Shown here: positions 55,631-64,000 of the stretch, one piece after another | Position numbering within the stretch: the stretch's first letter is position 1 | Layout: each line of letters starts with the position of its first letter | Assembly (NCBI GenBank): GCA_946406115.1 | Contig: OX291548.1 | Location: 6,002,373 to 6,066,372, forward strand | Origin: Apoda limacodes | Taxonomy: Eukaryota; Arthropoda; Insecta; Lepidoptera; Limacodidae | DNA length: 64,000 nucleotides | Direction of reading: 5' to 3' | Made by a program: the position numbers and the translations under genes | Notes under the pieces: model-generated | What the model saw: the letters and a program-made list of their open reading frames with translations, nothing else | Told to the model about the DNA's origin: nothing | The model's database searches: none

Positions 55631-56444
55631 AAAACTTTATCGCAGCGAATTGCGTTCAAACCTTTTAATTAAATAGTGTGCCAAATTTAAAAGTTATTTC
55701 GTCACTGTTAATAAGTGCGCCGGAATGGCCCACTTTGCTCACAGATATCGAGGAACGCTTCTTCTCTTTTCGAATAGATGGGACAAAAAAAGTTGTGTGC
55801 TTAAAATTGTTTAACTTCTTTGAGCAGTAATAAATTAAATGGAATGAAAGCTAGCAAAATATTAAATAACAAGACATAATTAACAATTCAAAATAAATTG
55901 TGAAAGACCTAACCAACAATACGAAAACAGTCACGAAGCATCAAAGCTAATACCACTGAATTATGGATCAACCAATTTGCTTTGGCCCGTTGTTGTTAAT
56001 CCAACGTTTTGATGGGATTATGTTGATACGAATGTATAGATTTATTTTACATATATTATTAAAATTTTGTTATGTGCAGGAAATTTTAGTCTATTATTGT
56101 TTAGAATCATACATAATCAAAGTTTTAAAAAAGTTAAATTTTCTGAGAATTGCAAGGAACTAATGTGATGTATTCATTGAACTTATTTAGTTATCTTACT
56201 TTTTAAATATTTGAAAATAAAATCTTTTAGGTACGTTTTTCTTTTTCTTATTTCAGCGTCTACCAGTCTAAGATTTATAATTTTAGATACATGTGTATTA
56301 CTGCTTGTTGATATATTACAAATTACTTTGCAAAAATGTAATTTGAAATAAATCACAATTTTAATTTTTTTTAAGCTTATCAGGTATATAAGTTATTATA
56401 CCTAATAATCTTTTTACTCAACAAAAAATTCAAAAACAGATTTT
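55631..56444. other. non-coding, nothing recognised
   Basis: The 66-residue frame at 55,963-56,163 is hydrophobic and AT-driven, with no domain. Confidence 0.5.
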
Positions 56445-56532
56445 TTTATACCACTAAGGTGTAAACAAGCTTGCGGTCCATCTGATGATAAGCGGTTACC
56501 GCAGTCTATGGACGCTTGCAACAGTGATCCGA
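56445..56532 (-). mobile_element. 3' tail of CR1/Jockey-type LINE
   Basis: TTTTTTTATACCACTAAGG, AACAAGCTTGCGGTCC, GATAAGCGGTTACCGCAGTC and GACGCTTGCAACA. Only the last ~85 bases of the element are present. Confidence 0.75.
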
Positions 56533-57839
56533 TATGACTGTTTGCACAATTTCTTACTTTTTTAAATATATGTAAATTCAAAAATGTATCCCTTAAATGT
56601 CGCTTAATTTATATCTTTACTACACTCAATGCTTCCCTTGGTATCAAGCAGTGGCATGCACTAAAACCTTAAATGCCGAGGCGTAAACTTTTATGGCTGC
56701 CTTGTTTATGTTAATAGTCTACGGATTCAAATAGTTCACATCAAGAATGGTTATAAATGACTTATTAGAGGTTGCGTGCAACTTTAGCCTCGTTGTGTAA
56801 AATAAAAATGTTACATTTTTATTAGCCCGTCAAACTCAAAAATAAAAAAAATACATCAAAATATTGATGAAGTATAATAAGTATACTAATTTTATAAATA
56901 GAAAATGTTGGTTTGAGTTTTGAATTGCATATCGCTTAAAAATTTTTCAACTTCTGGAGTGATTTTTTAAATACTTTACTGTAAAGAGCTTCGTTATTCC
57001 AAATAAGGTAAGATACGCGGAGCCGAAAAATCTCTGTTGCACTGTATGAATATGTGTTAACCCTTTTTTGTTTGTACACAGTTTCATATTTCTACTGAAG
57101 TATTGAACGAGATGAAGATGATATGTATGGTTACATTATATTCTCCTTCTGTTTACAATTAGTGATTGATCCTTGGTAACATGTACACACTTTTTCTGGC
57201 GTCTTACAAGTACTACTAAAATTGTCTGTCACACTTTAACTTGGAAAAACAAGATTTAAAATCTACACACGTTCCATTGTCTTATTCCTTTCAGTCACAT
57301 ATCTGTGGTGTTGTTTTGGATTTCGTAAAATGAGCTGTTTTCCTTTCTTCATGATCATCTTCTTTGCCGGCTCCTGAACCTCAAATGACTTTCAAGCCGT
57401 TATGTGACTGTTGATCCTAGTACGCAGCAGCATCTTTATATTTTATTTAAATTCTCGCGGGTTGTGTGCTGCTTAAAATGCGTAAAAATATAAGATTGGT
57501 TTTATTTATTACGTAGCTATTTTACTTCATAATGTATTATCCAGTGTTAAGATTGGTTATACAGAAATGTTTACTCAAATTATCAGTTTGTTATCAATTA
57601 CATAATATGCATGTATAACTTCACGGTTCTTTTTGCTCAAAAAAAGTGACCAGCGACTGAACGTACACACACCCACATCATAATGTTGTCTCACACATTA
57701 TGATGAGTGTGTGTACTTTTCTCATCAACAATTGCAGTTCTACACGTGATAGGTGGCTAGCCAATCACTACAACACTGTTTCTGATACTATACATTACAC
57801 TAGAATTTAGCTTTAAAATAACTTGCAAGACAAGGTGAA
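56533..57839. other. non-coding; strong hairpin at 57,663-57,716
   Basis: No gene recognised. See the hairpin entry. Confidence 0.5.
57663..57716. repeat. hairpin, 22 bp stem, 8 nt loop
   Basis: Arm 57,663-57,686 (GTACACACACCCACATCA...) pairs with 57,695-57,716 with no mismatch but a 2-nt bulge. The loop is TGTCTCAC. Origin unknown: a young inverted repeat, the tips of a small element, or a structured RNA. Confidence 0.75.
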
Positions 57840-58895
57840 GCTGGTGTCCAAAAAACTTGGTGTACTCAACAGAAAGAAAAAAATGGTGCGTTTCAAATAC
57901 TGGAGTATCCTAAGGTGGTATATTATCACCAATACTGTTTTCATTATTTATTAATTCTATTAGACATTATTGTCTTAGTCCTTAACATCTGTACTCCGAT
58001 AATCTTCAGTTTTGTCAACAAGCCGAGGCCAATAAGTTAACACAAGCTATTGAAAAGATAAACTTCCATGATTGGTCTGCGAAGTATGGCATTGCTGTCA
58101 ATCCCACTAAATGACAAGCTGAAATTGTAGGCAGTTAGCAGTACATGGGTTGCGTTTTACATTTCAAATCAACCGCAAAGGATTTAGGTCTCATTATAGA
58201 CAGTATCTGAGTTGGAAAGCAAAAGTTAAGGAGATTTCACGCAGATTCTATGCCTCTCTGCATTCTCTACAACGCCTTAAACTCTTTCTACCTACTTCTA
58301 CTAAGCAAATTCTCGTTAATTCTCTTAATTAACCTATTCTTGACTTTGGCGATGTGTGTTGTTTGGATCTCTTCTTCTTGAGGAACAATTGTCTAAGCTT
58401 GACCGCTTACTAAATGTAGGCATTAAATTTACTTACGTACTCCGCAGATACGACCGCATCTCAAAATTTCGATGTCAGTTAAAATGGCTACCTATAAGAT
58501 ATTGCAGAAATCTAAGAATACACTGTATTCTTTATTCTATTCTTGTTGACCCTAGAACACCCATTTACCTCAAAAACAAATTTCATTCCCTATCCGATAA
58601 TCATGAAAAACATTTTTCACTCATCTTCAAATTTATTACTCAGTAGCCCTTCATATCCTAGTGGGTTTTTAACTAGTTCTTTCTATGTTGCAGCTGTTAG
58701 AGTCTGGAATGATTTTCCTGAGTCTATTAGAAAGGTTACATTACGCAATTCATTTAAATGGCTTGTTAGAAACCACATTCTAACTCAACTTTAGCCCAAA
58801 ATGTACATCTAAAATTTGTTTTCTCTTGTACATTTTCCCGATTCAACTGACAAATTTATGCAACACTTTATTTTCGAAAATTTTCTGGCATTAAA
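57840..58895 (+). mobile_element. Jockey-like LINE fragment: RT C-terminal part, degenerate
   Basis: Begins near the RT region preceding YADD (the eroded motif is in 57,960-58,020) and continues with many stops. The clearest piece, 58,356-58,646, has EEQLSKLDRLLNVGIKF and RRYDRISKFRCQLKWLPIRY, matching the C-terminal block of ORF2 at 25,735-25,860. A region reading VRVWNDFPESIRK (58,690-58,740) precedes the stop. The tail ends GGCATTAAAGTTTATTTA near 58,905, different from the (TAA)n tail of the 20.8 kb copy, so this is a related but distinct subfamily. Confidence 0.75.
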
Positions 58896-58939
58896 GTTTA
58901 TTTATTTACTGTGTGTATATGTATATTAAAATTGTGAGT

Positions 58940-59490
58940 CATGCCGGTGTATGTATGCACGTTCCGGAGGATATCTGCTGTTGCTGCTTTCATAGCCTTG
59001 AAGACTGGGACCTGTCGATAGTATGGGTGCGTGTAGATCACAGCGTCTACACTTGTATCTTTGCGTGCCTTAACAATTCTCATAGCGGTGACACGGACGT
59101 AACTCGACTTTTTTTTGCACCTGAGTTTGACGACTGACAAAGTTCTAGAGCAATATCCTAAAGCAAAACTAGTTATTTTGGGAGACTTTAACGCCAGCCA
59201 TCGTGAGTATATCCCTGCGTAGTTATTGGCTCAGTTATTGAACCAATTGGCTTATGAATTTGTTCTGACCTATGGATTCTTTCAGCTGGTACTTTCTCCA
59301 ACGAGAATACCAGATATTGAAGACTATACGAGCTCCTTACTGTACATTCTGCTGACTACATGTCCGGTCGGATATTCCGTCTCAGTGGATGCGCCTCTTG
59401 GCTTTTCGGACCACTGTCTCGTTAGGACTCAAGTATCATGCACACAACCCGATCCATCGAGGCTTAATAATTGGCGTCGTAAGTAGTATA
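58940..59490 (+). pseudogene. LINE AP-endonuclease fragment
   Basis: Open pieces 58,913-59,137 and 59,226-59,486 plus the segment between them read as the endonuclease domain of a CR1/Jockey-type LINE. They contain EDICCCCFHSLEDWDLSIVW, HSGDTDVTRLF, VILGDFNASH (catalytic GDFN, near 59,178), LVLSPTRIPDIEDYTSSLL, VSVDAPLGFSDHCLV (catalytic SDH). Frameshifts lie near 59,140 and 59,220. The RT part is missing. It may belong to the same family as 43,600-44,632. Confidence 0.8.
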
Positions 59491-61319
59491 AAAAGTCGGC
59501 AGACTGGGATGGATTGCGCGACAGAATAATACACCCCTTTTCCCATTTCTTGTCAGCTTATTGCATTATTTTACTAAAAAATAAAAACAGCATCAGTCAA
59601 AAGTCAAGAAAACTATCAGCCACATGCCCCAGTTCTATGATAAGTACATCAGTAATTGTAGCTGAAGGAACCTTATAATCTTCTTAGAAAAATATAAGGG
59701 AAAAATTATAATCGGAATTCAAGTTTTAATAAATCCTCTGAGAATGACATTTGATATCGAACTTTATGAACAACAAAGAAAACTTGAAAACAAACTTCGG
59801 AAACCTTAAAAATCCACGAAAATAATAGCAGCAATAAAGTTTAAAAGCTGCTGTTAGCTGAAGTTGATCGGACAATTATAAAAGTTTCTACTTACCTCTT
59901 TAATCAATAATTCTATTTCCGTTTTTAATACAAGAAGAAAAGCTTTTCCATGGAAATAGAACATGTTTTTTTATTTCTTAGCCTGTTACCAGTCAGTGTG
60001 CGGCATAAAAAATAGTCGCTAAATATTATATAGGCATGTAATATGGAATACCAGTTTCAAGGAATAAAATTTTGTTTGTTACTACAATAGTCTTATAAAG
60101 TTTGTGGTTGAAATACATTTTTTACCATTTCCACTCACACAAAAGGGCATTTTATTCAACGATAACAGTGAATAAAACTCACTTTTCAAACTGAATTTAG
60201 AACAATTGTTAAATTGTTTTTGTTTGTTATTGTGGTGTTTTTATGTCACTGTTCTCTTATCACCCGGTAATAATTTCCGAATGTATACCAAAATGCGATA
60301 ATAGTACGTTTTATTTGCTCTCAGTCAATGGTAAAAATTACAGTATACAAAACGTCCTACTCTAGATCTCTCGCTACGCTCGGGATTCTACTCTAGCATC
60401 CTTCGCTGCTCTCGATATCCAACTAAGTCCCTTCTAATTGAAATCCCTTTTTTCAGTTGTTGTATAATCTACTATTGTGTATCAAAAACGATATGCATAA
60501 TTGCGTAATAGAGCAACGATGGACATGATGAGTGATTGGTTAGGTGACCGCTATACATATTTCGAGGCTTCTCCGTACTTTGGACATGTTAAAACAAGTA
60601 AATCGATTCTGGTTGATTTAGGCCTAAATTCTTTTTCCAAGAAGGCTGCGCCCCTGCTGTAGGAACGCACAAAAACAACGAAAAAAAACTGTATTTCATT
60701 TATCTGTACTCACAAATAAAAACGAACCGAGCCTCGAACACATACGGTTGATTCCGTTAGGGTTTTACGTGCCTTAGCCGTTATCGGCTATCGTGAGACA
60801 ATCAAACGTTAAATTAGCTAAGGAGATAAAATATACTCTCACACGAAAATAATATGAATAAGCGATGATACTAGGTACACCCTTTACCCTTTTCGGCTGA
60901 AATAACTAGTACATTAATGTCACCAAGGCAAACTTAAGGCGGAATTAATGAAAACCGAACGGTCGAATTTTATCTGTGTGCCAGGGCGTACAATGTGTAT
61001 GGCGATTGTGCCTTCAGGGTAACCGATTCAGTTATCTGTCCAAACGTCCAGCCCCTAAGCACTGCTCGTGCTTTCTGATCGAACGTTATGTTTTTCATAA
61101 AAAAAATCGAATGTGTGCGGTGAAGCGCTGTAATTACCGCCTCTGGTTGCCCTGATCTTATTATCGAATCTTACGACCTAATGGTCAAAACTGTTATGGC
61201 ATTGACAAGCACGTGAAACAAAACAATTTTTCGAAATATTAGTTTTTTATGAGAGAATATGGAAAAGACATTTTATTCGTACATTACGATTTAGGCAGCG
61301 GAAATAAAATTCGGACTGT
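59491..61319. other. non-coding, nothing recognised
   Basis: AT-rich. Two GC-richer patches (60,365-60,420 with repeated CGCT[AG]C..TC, and 60,640-61,060) are unassigned. Confidence 0.5.
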
Positions 61320-62655
61320 CTACGTAATTGTTAATTGTACAAATACATTAGATCTTGCGTATATCGAGTTTAGACGGGCACATATTATTATTAACAATAC
61401 GATAGTTCTAATGTTTAATGAATTTATTTTGTACGCGCTCAATTTGATAAATATATTTAGAGTATTGTGGATTTCATGTAGTTGACTCATGATGGATCTT
61501 ACAAAAGAGTTGTACAATGTTATCATTGTGGAACTGTCTTTAAATGGTTTACTGGTCCTTAATACAAACCCCAATATCTTAAGGGCCCTATTCGATATGT
61601 TTTCAATGTAAAATCTAAATAATAATTTTTCGTCAAGGATTACTTCCAGATCTCTCAACTCAGTCGCACGAGAGATATTAATTTTGTAAAATTATAAGGA
61701 AACAATATTTAAGATTTTTTTCTCGGAAAAGTTATTATTTGACATTTGTATACATTAAGTTGCAGCTGATTTATAACACAGTAATTATTTATATTATCAA
61801 GACCTCTCTGAAACAAAAAACAGTCATCTAAAGATTTAATAACTTTGTATATTTTACTATCATCGGCATATAAAATTATATTTGGATAAGATACCACCTT
61901 AACAATATCATTTATGAATATATTAAATAGAAGAGAACCTAGATGAGAGCCCTGGAGTAACCCAGACAAAACAGGTACAAATGATGAGGGAAAACCCTTA
62001 AGGCTAAGGTATAGGCTAGACCGCGAAAATACGCCTTTTTGTGCAAATTTTGTGGCTAAACTATAGCATCTAAGGGATTGAAAAAAATATATGTTATAAA
62101 ACTTGCTTTTGTCTAGTGCATTACCATACTGAATGATTTTCATTTATTGTATTTAATGCAATTAAAAAATCTGAAAGTGACCATTGTTTCAACACTTGTG
62201 CAAATTTTTAAAGCGTGTTTTGCATTTGCTTGTAATGAAAGTTAGTTAAATAATTAGAATAGCTTGTTATCTATTGCATCGACTCTAAGTTGTAGCGAAA
62301 AGTCAAAAATTGTGACTACAAAACGGTAATAACCTTAAATTCCATACAAAAAATTTAAAGTTTCAAGGCGTCATTGCGGTATAAATTACTTAAGAAGTAT
62401 ATAACATATATATCTCATAGTAATGGATATGACATTATCTAATGATTTATAATACATTTACATACACAACGTTAGAATTACAGAAATTAGCTTTCTGGCC
62501 TATATCGCCCTCTTAAGGGTAACGGCCTGGCAGCGATTTTTCAAGTATGATTCAAACCATCTTAGGAGATCACCGTGTGGTATACACTTTCAGATTTTTT
62601 ATTAATAAGGAACGAGAAATTTTATCAAACGCTTTAGACATACATAAGCATAAAC
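61320..62655 (-). mobile_element. LINE RT fragment interrupted by a TTAA-flanked element
   Basis: Minus strand: SKAFDKISRSLLI (near 62,640), a conserved SYLKNRCQAVTLK region (62,520-62,570), the insert 62,003-62,511, then GFPSSFVPVLSGLLQGSHLG, SLLFNIFINDI, ILYADDSKIYK (catalytic YADD, near 61,850) and NQLQLNVYKCQIITF. After a break come DLEVILDEKLLF and ISNRALKILGFVLRTSKPF (61,560-61,655). The family differs from the other LINEs here. 5' and 3' parts are absent and there are frameshifts near 62,640 and 61,690. Confidence 0.82.
62003..62511. mobile_element. non-autonomous element inserted at TTAA in the LINE RT
   Basis: The LINE coding sequence reads CCCTTAAG before and CTTAAGGG after the insert. 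Removing ~509 bases and one TTAA restores an uninterrupted ...TLKGF... frame. The insert's ends (GGCTAAGGTATAGGCTAGA and, inverted, GAGGGCGATATAGGCCAGA) match at about 12 of 19 positions. Related sequence occurs at 63,055-63,412, which also stops at TTAA. Confidence 0.65.
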
Positions 62656-63054
62656 AGTATTAGCTATACATAATAATAAACAATATCACCAAATTTTAAG
62701 TTCATAGGTCAATGGGAAGTTAAACAATCTTTCGGAATAAAATTTTGTTAAAAAAGCTGACTTTTTATTTGTTTCGTTTCTAATATTTAAAAAAAAAAGA
62801 AAATTAATTTACACAACAATCTCTAAAAAATAAAACCTCATTCGATGGTATAAGTAAATTTTTTTATTACGCGCCTTCCTTTAGCTGTATGGGATCCCCC
62901 CTATAAAACTTTGGGTCGACAAGATGCTTAAAATTTGAAGACTGTAGCTTCAACCGTTTGGCTGTAAAACGTGTGTCATAGACGCCGGACTGACAGACGG
63001 ATACGTGAGTTACAGCGGTAGGGCCCTTCGGGTAAGAAAAAAATATATGTAAAC
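62656..63054. other. non-coding; eroded repeat at 62,870-63,050
   Basis: 62,870-63,050 (TATGGGATCCCCCCTATAA, GACGCCGGACTGACAGACGG, TACAGCGGTAGGGCCCTTCG) has the style of a lepidopteran dispersed repeat related to Z but is not clearly alignable. The 65-residue frame across it is not a gene. Confidence 0.45.
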
Positions 63055-63412
63055 TTTTGTGCAAATTTTTAAAGCGAGTTTTGCATTTGGTTGTTTCTAG
63101 TTCTGTATCTGTATCTAGTCTGTAACATTGACTATAAGTTGTAGCAAAAAGTAAAAAAATATAAATACAAAACGGTAAATACTTTAAATTCCAGACAAAA
63201 ATTAAAAGTTTAGTCTAATTTTAAGCCGTCATTTTTTATACCACTAAGGTGGCAAACAAATTTACTGTCCGTTTGATTGTAAGCGGTCATCGCAGCCTAT
63301 GTCTTATAGTAATATTTATATATAATATTGTGTAATATTTTTTAATACATTTAAATGGATATCACAGAAATTGGCTTTTTGGCCTATATTGCTCTCTTAA
63401 GTGATTGAAACG
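63055..63412. repeat. second copy of the 62 kb TTAA element, with a LINE tail inserted
   Basis: Direct match to 62,197-62,511: TTGTGCAAATTTTTAAAGCG, GTTTTGCATTTG, TACAAAACGGTAA and GGCCTATAT[TC]GC.CTCTTAAG. At 63,233-63,303 it carries a 70-base CR1/Jockey LINE tail (TTTTTTATACCACTAAGG ... CGCAGCCTATG) that the first copy lacks. Confidence 0.7.
63233..63303 (-). mobile_element. 3' tail of CR1/Jockey-type LINE in the 63 kb repeat
   Basis: The shortest tail here (~70 bp): ATACCACTAAGGTGGCAAAC, GTAAGCGGTCATCGCAGCC. Empty site visible in the paralogous copy near 62,375-62,410. Confidence 0.75.
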
Positions 63413-64000
63413 CCGCCATTGTGGCGCCCTTTTGTGATGTGAAAGTTTATATAAACACCACTAAAAGCACACTACCACTGTGCTAATTTTCGATCAAATT
63501 CATAAAGTAGGTTTATAAAAATTTACTAATAAACGTTTTTAAAAAAAAACAGTCTATTACAATAGACGAGAAAAAGAAAGAACAAAATCTTTTTACGGAA
63601 ATGTAGAGTTGACGAAGCGTAAAATTATTCTCATTATTCTTTGCAAGAGATTGTTTATCTAATTTTTGTACAATTTACATAGCTGTGTACACAAACTCTC
63701 CGCTGATAAAGAGCTTGAATTTCTTTTTCAGTTACTTTTCCGCCAACCGTAATTTGCATTCTATGGGAGAGCAACAAATACATTCTTTCTGTTTTTTTTT
63801 GTTTCATATTATACCACGTGTCAACTTTTCGTAACTGTAATCATGATAACTTTAAATAAATTAGATTCTGATTTAGTTGCAAATTTGATTTTTATTTTTG
63901 ACAGTATCAAAGTACTGGTTACAATCTTAGAATAAGTATAACGAAAAAAAACACATGCAGCCGTGCAAAGTTTAACACATCTTTAGGAAGTAACCGTAAT
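63413..64000. other. non-coding, nothing recognised
   Basis: AT-rich to the window end. No open frame or repeat identified. Confidence 0.5.

Overview
This window is eukaryotic, AT-rich and almost entirely non-genic. The repeat vocabulary (a LINE tail containing CACTAAGGTGGCAAAC, a tRNA-derived SINE, the CGGCCAAGTGCGAGTC-type dispersed repeat, a BEL/Pao element, TTAA-flanked elements) points to a moth or butterfly (Lepidoptera). I see no rRNA, tRNA gene, CRISPR array or complete conserved host gene. Two host-gene candidates are weak: a signal-peptide-bearing first exon at 52,289-52,031 (minus) and a possible internal exon near 42,605-42,739 (plus).

Layout. 1-8,830: non-coding DNA with SINE copies, LINE tails, a tandem repeat with a ~252 bp period, and dispersed families called X and Y here. 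8,835-10,950: 5'-truncated Jockey-like LINE, minus strand. 12,311-27,184: one BEL/Pao LTR retrotransposon on the minus strand, with gag, protease, RNase H, integrase and an env-like third gene. Its reverse transcriptase core is deleted. Its right LTR is split by a nearly full-length Jockey-like LINE (20,792-26,476), whose ORF1 is split by a ~1 kb DNA element (21,117-22,140). Its left LTR holds a separate LINE 3' end and is truncated. Both LTRs carry a minisatellite that differs between them.

33,338-35,444: the best-preserved element in the window, a Tc1/mariner-type transposon with 26 bp perfect terminal inverted repeats, TA flanks and an apparently intact two-exon transposase of 461 aa. Its catalytic spacing is DD82E. 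35,670-37,690: a foldback-like element with ~300 bp inverted ends. 43,600-44,632: CR1/Jockey-type LINE 3' half. 45,950-46,925: pile-up of SINE and dispersed repeats. 51,066-51,711: piggyBac-type non-autonomous element lying inside the putative intron of the 52 kb candidate gene. 54-64 kb: MITEs, LINE fragments, and a TTAA-flanked insertion (62,003-62,511) that interrupts a LINE reverse transcriptase.

The genes do not form a pathway. The window is a stratified record of transposition: the BEL element came first (its LTRs differ by 3 bases over ~155 bp compared by eye), then LINEs landed in both LTRs, and a DNA element landed in one LINE. All alignments and counts were done by eye and boundaries of eroded repeats are approximate.
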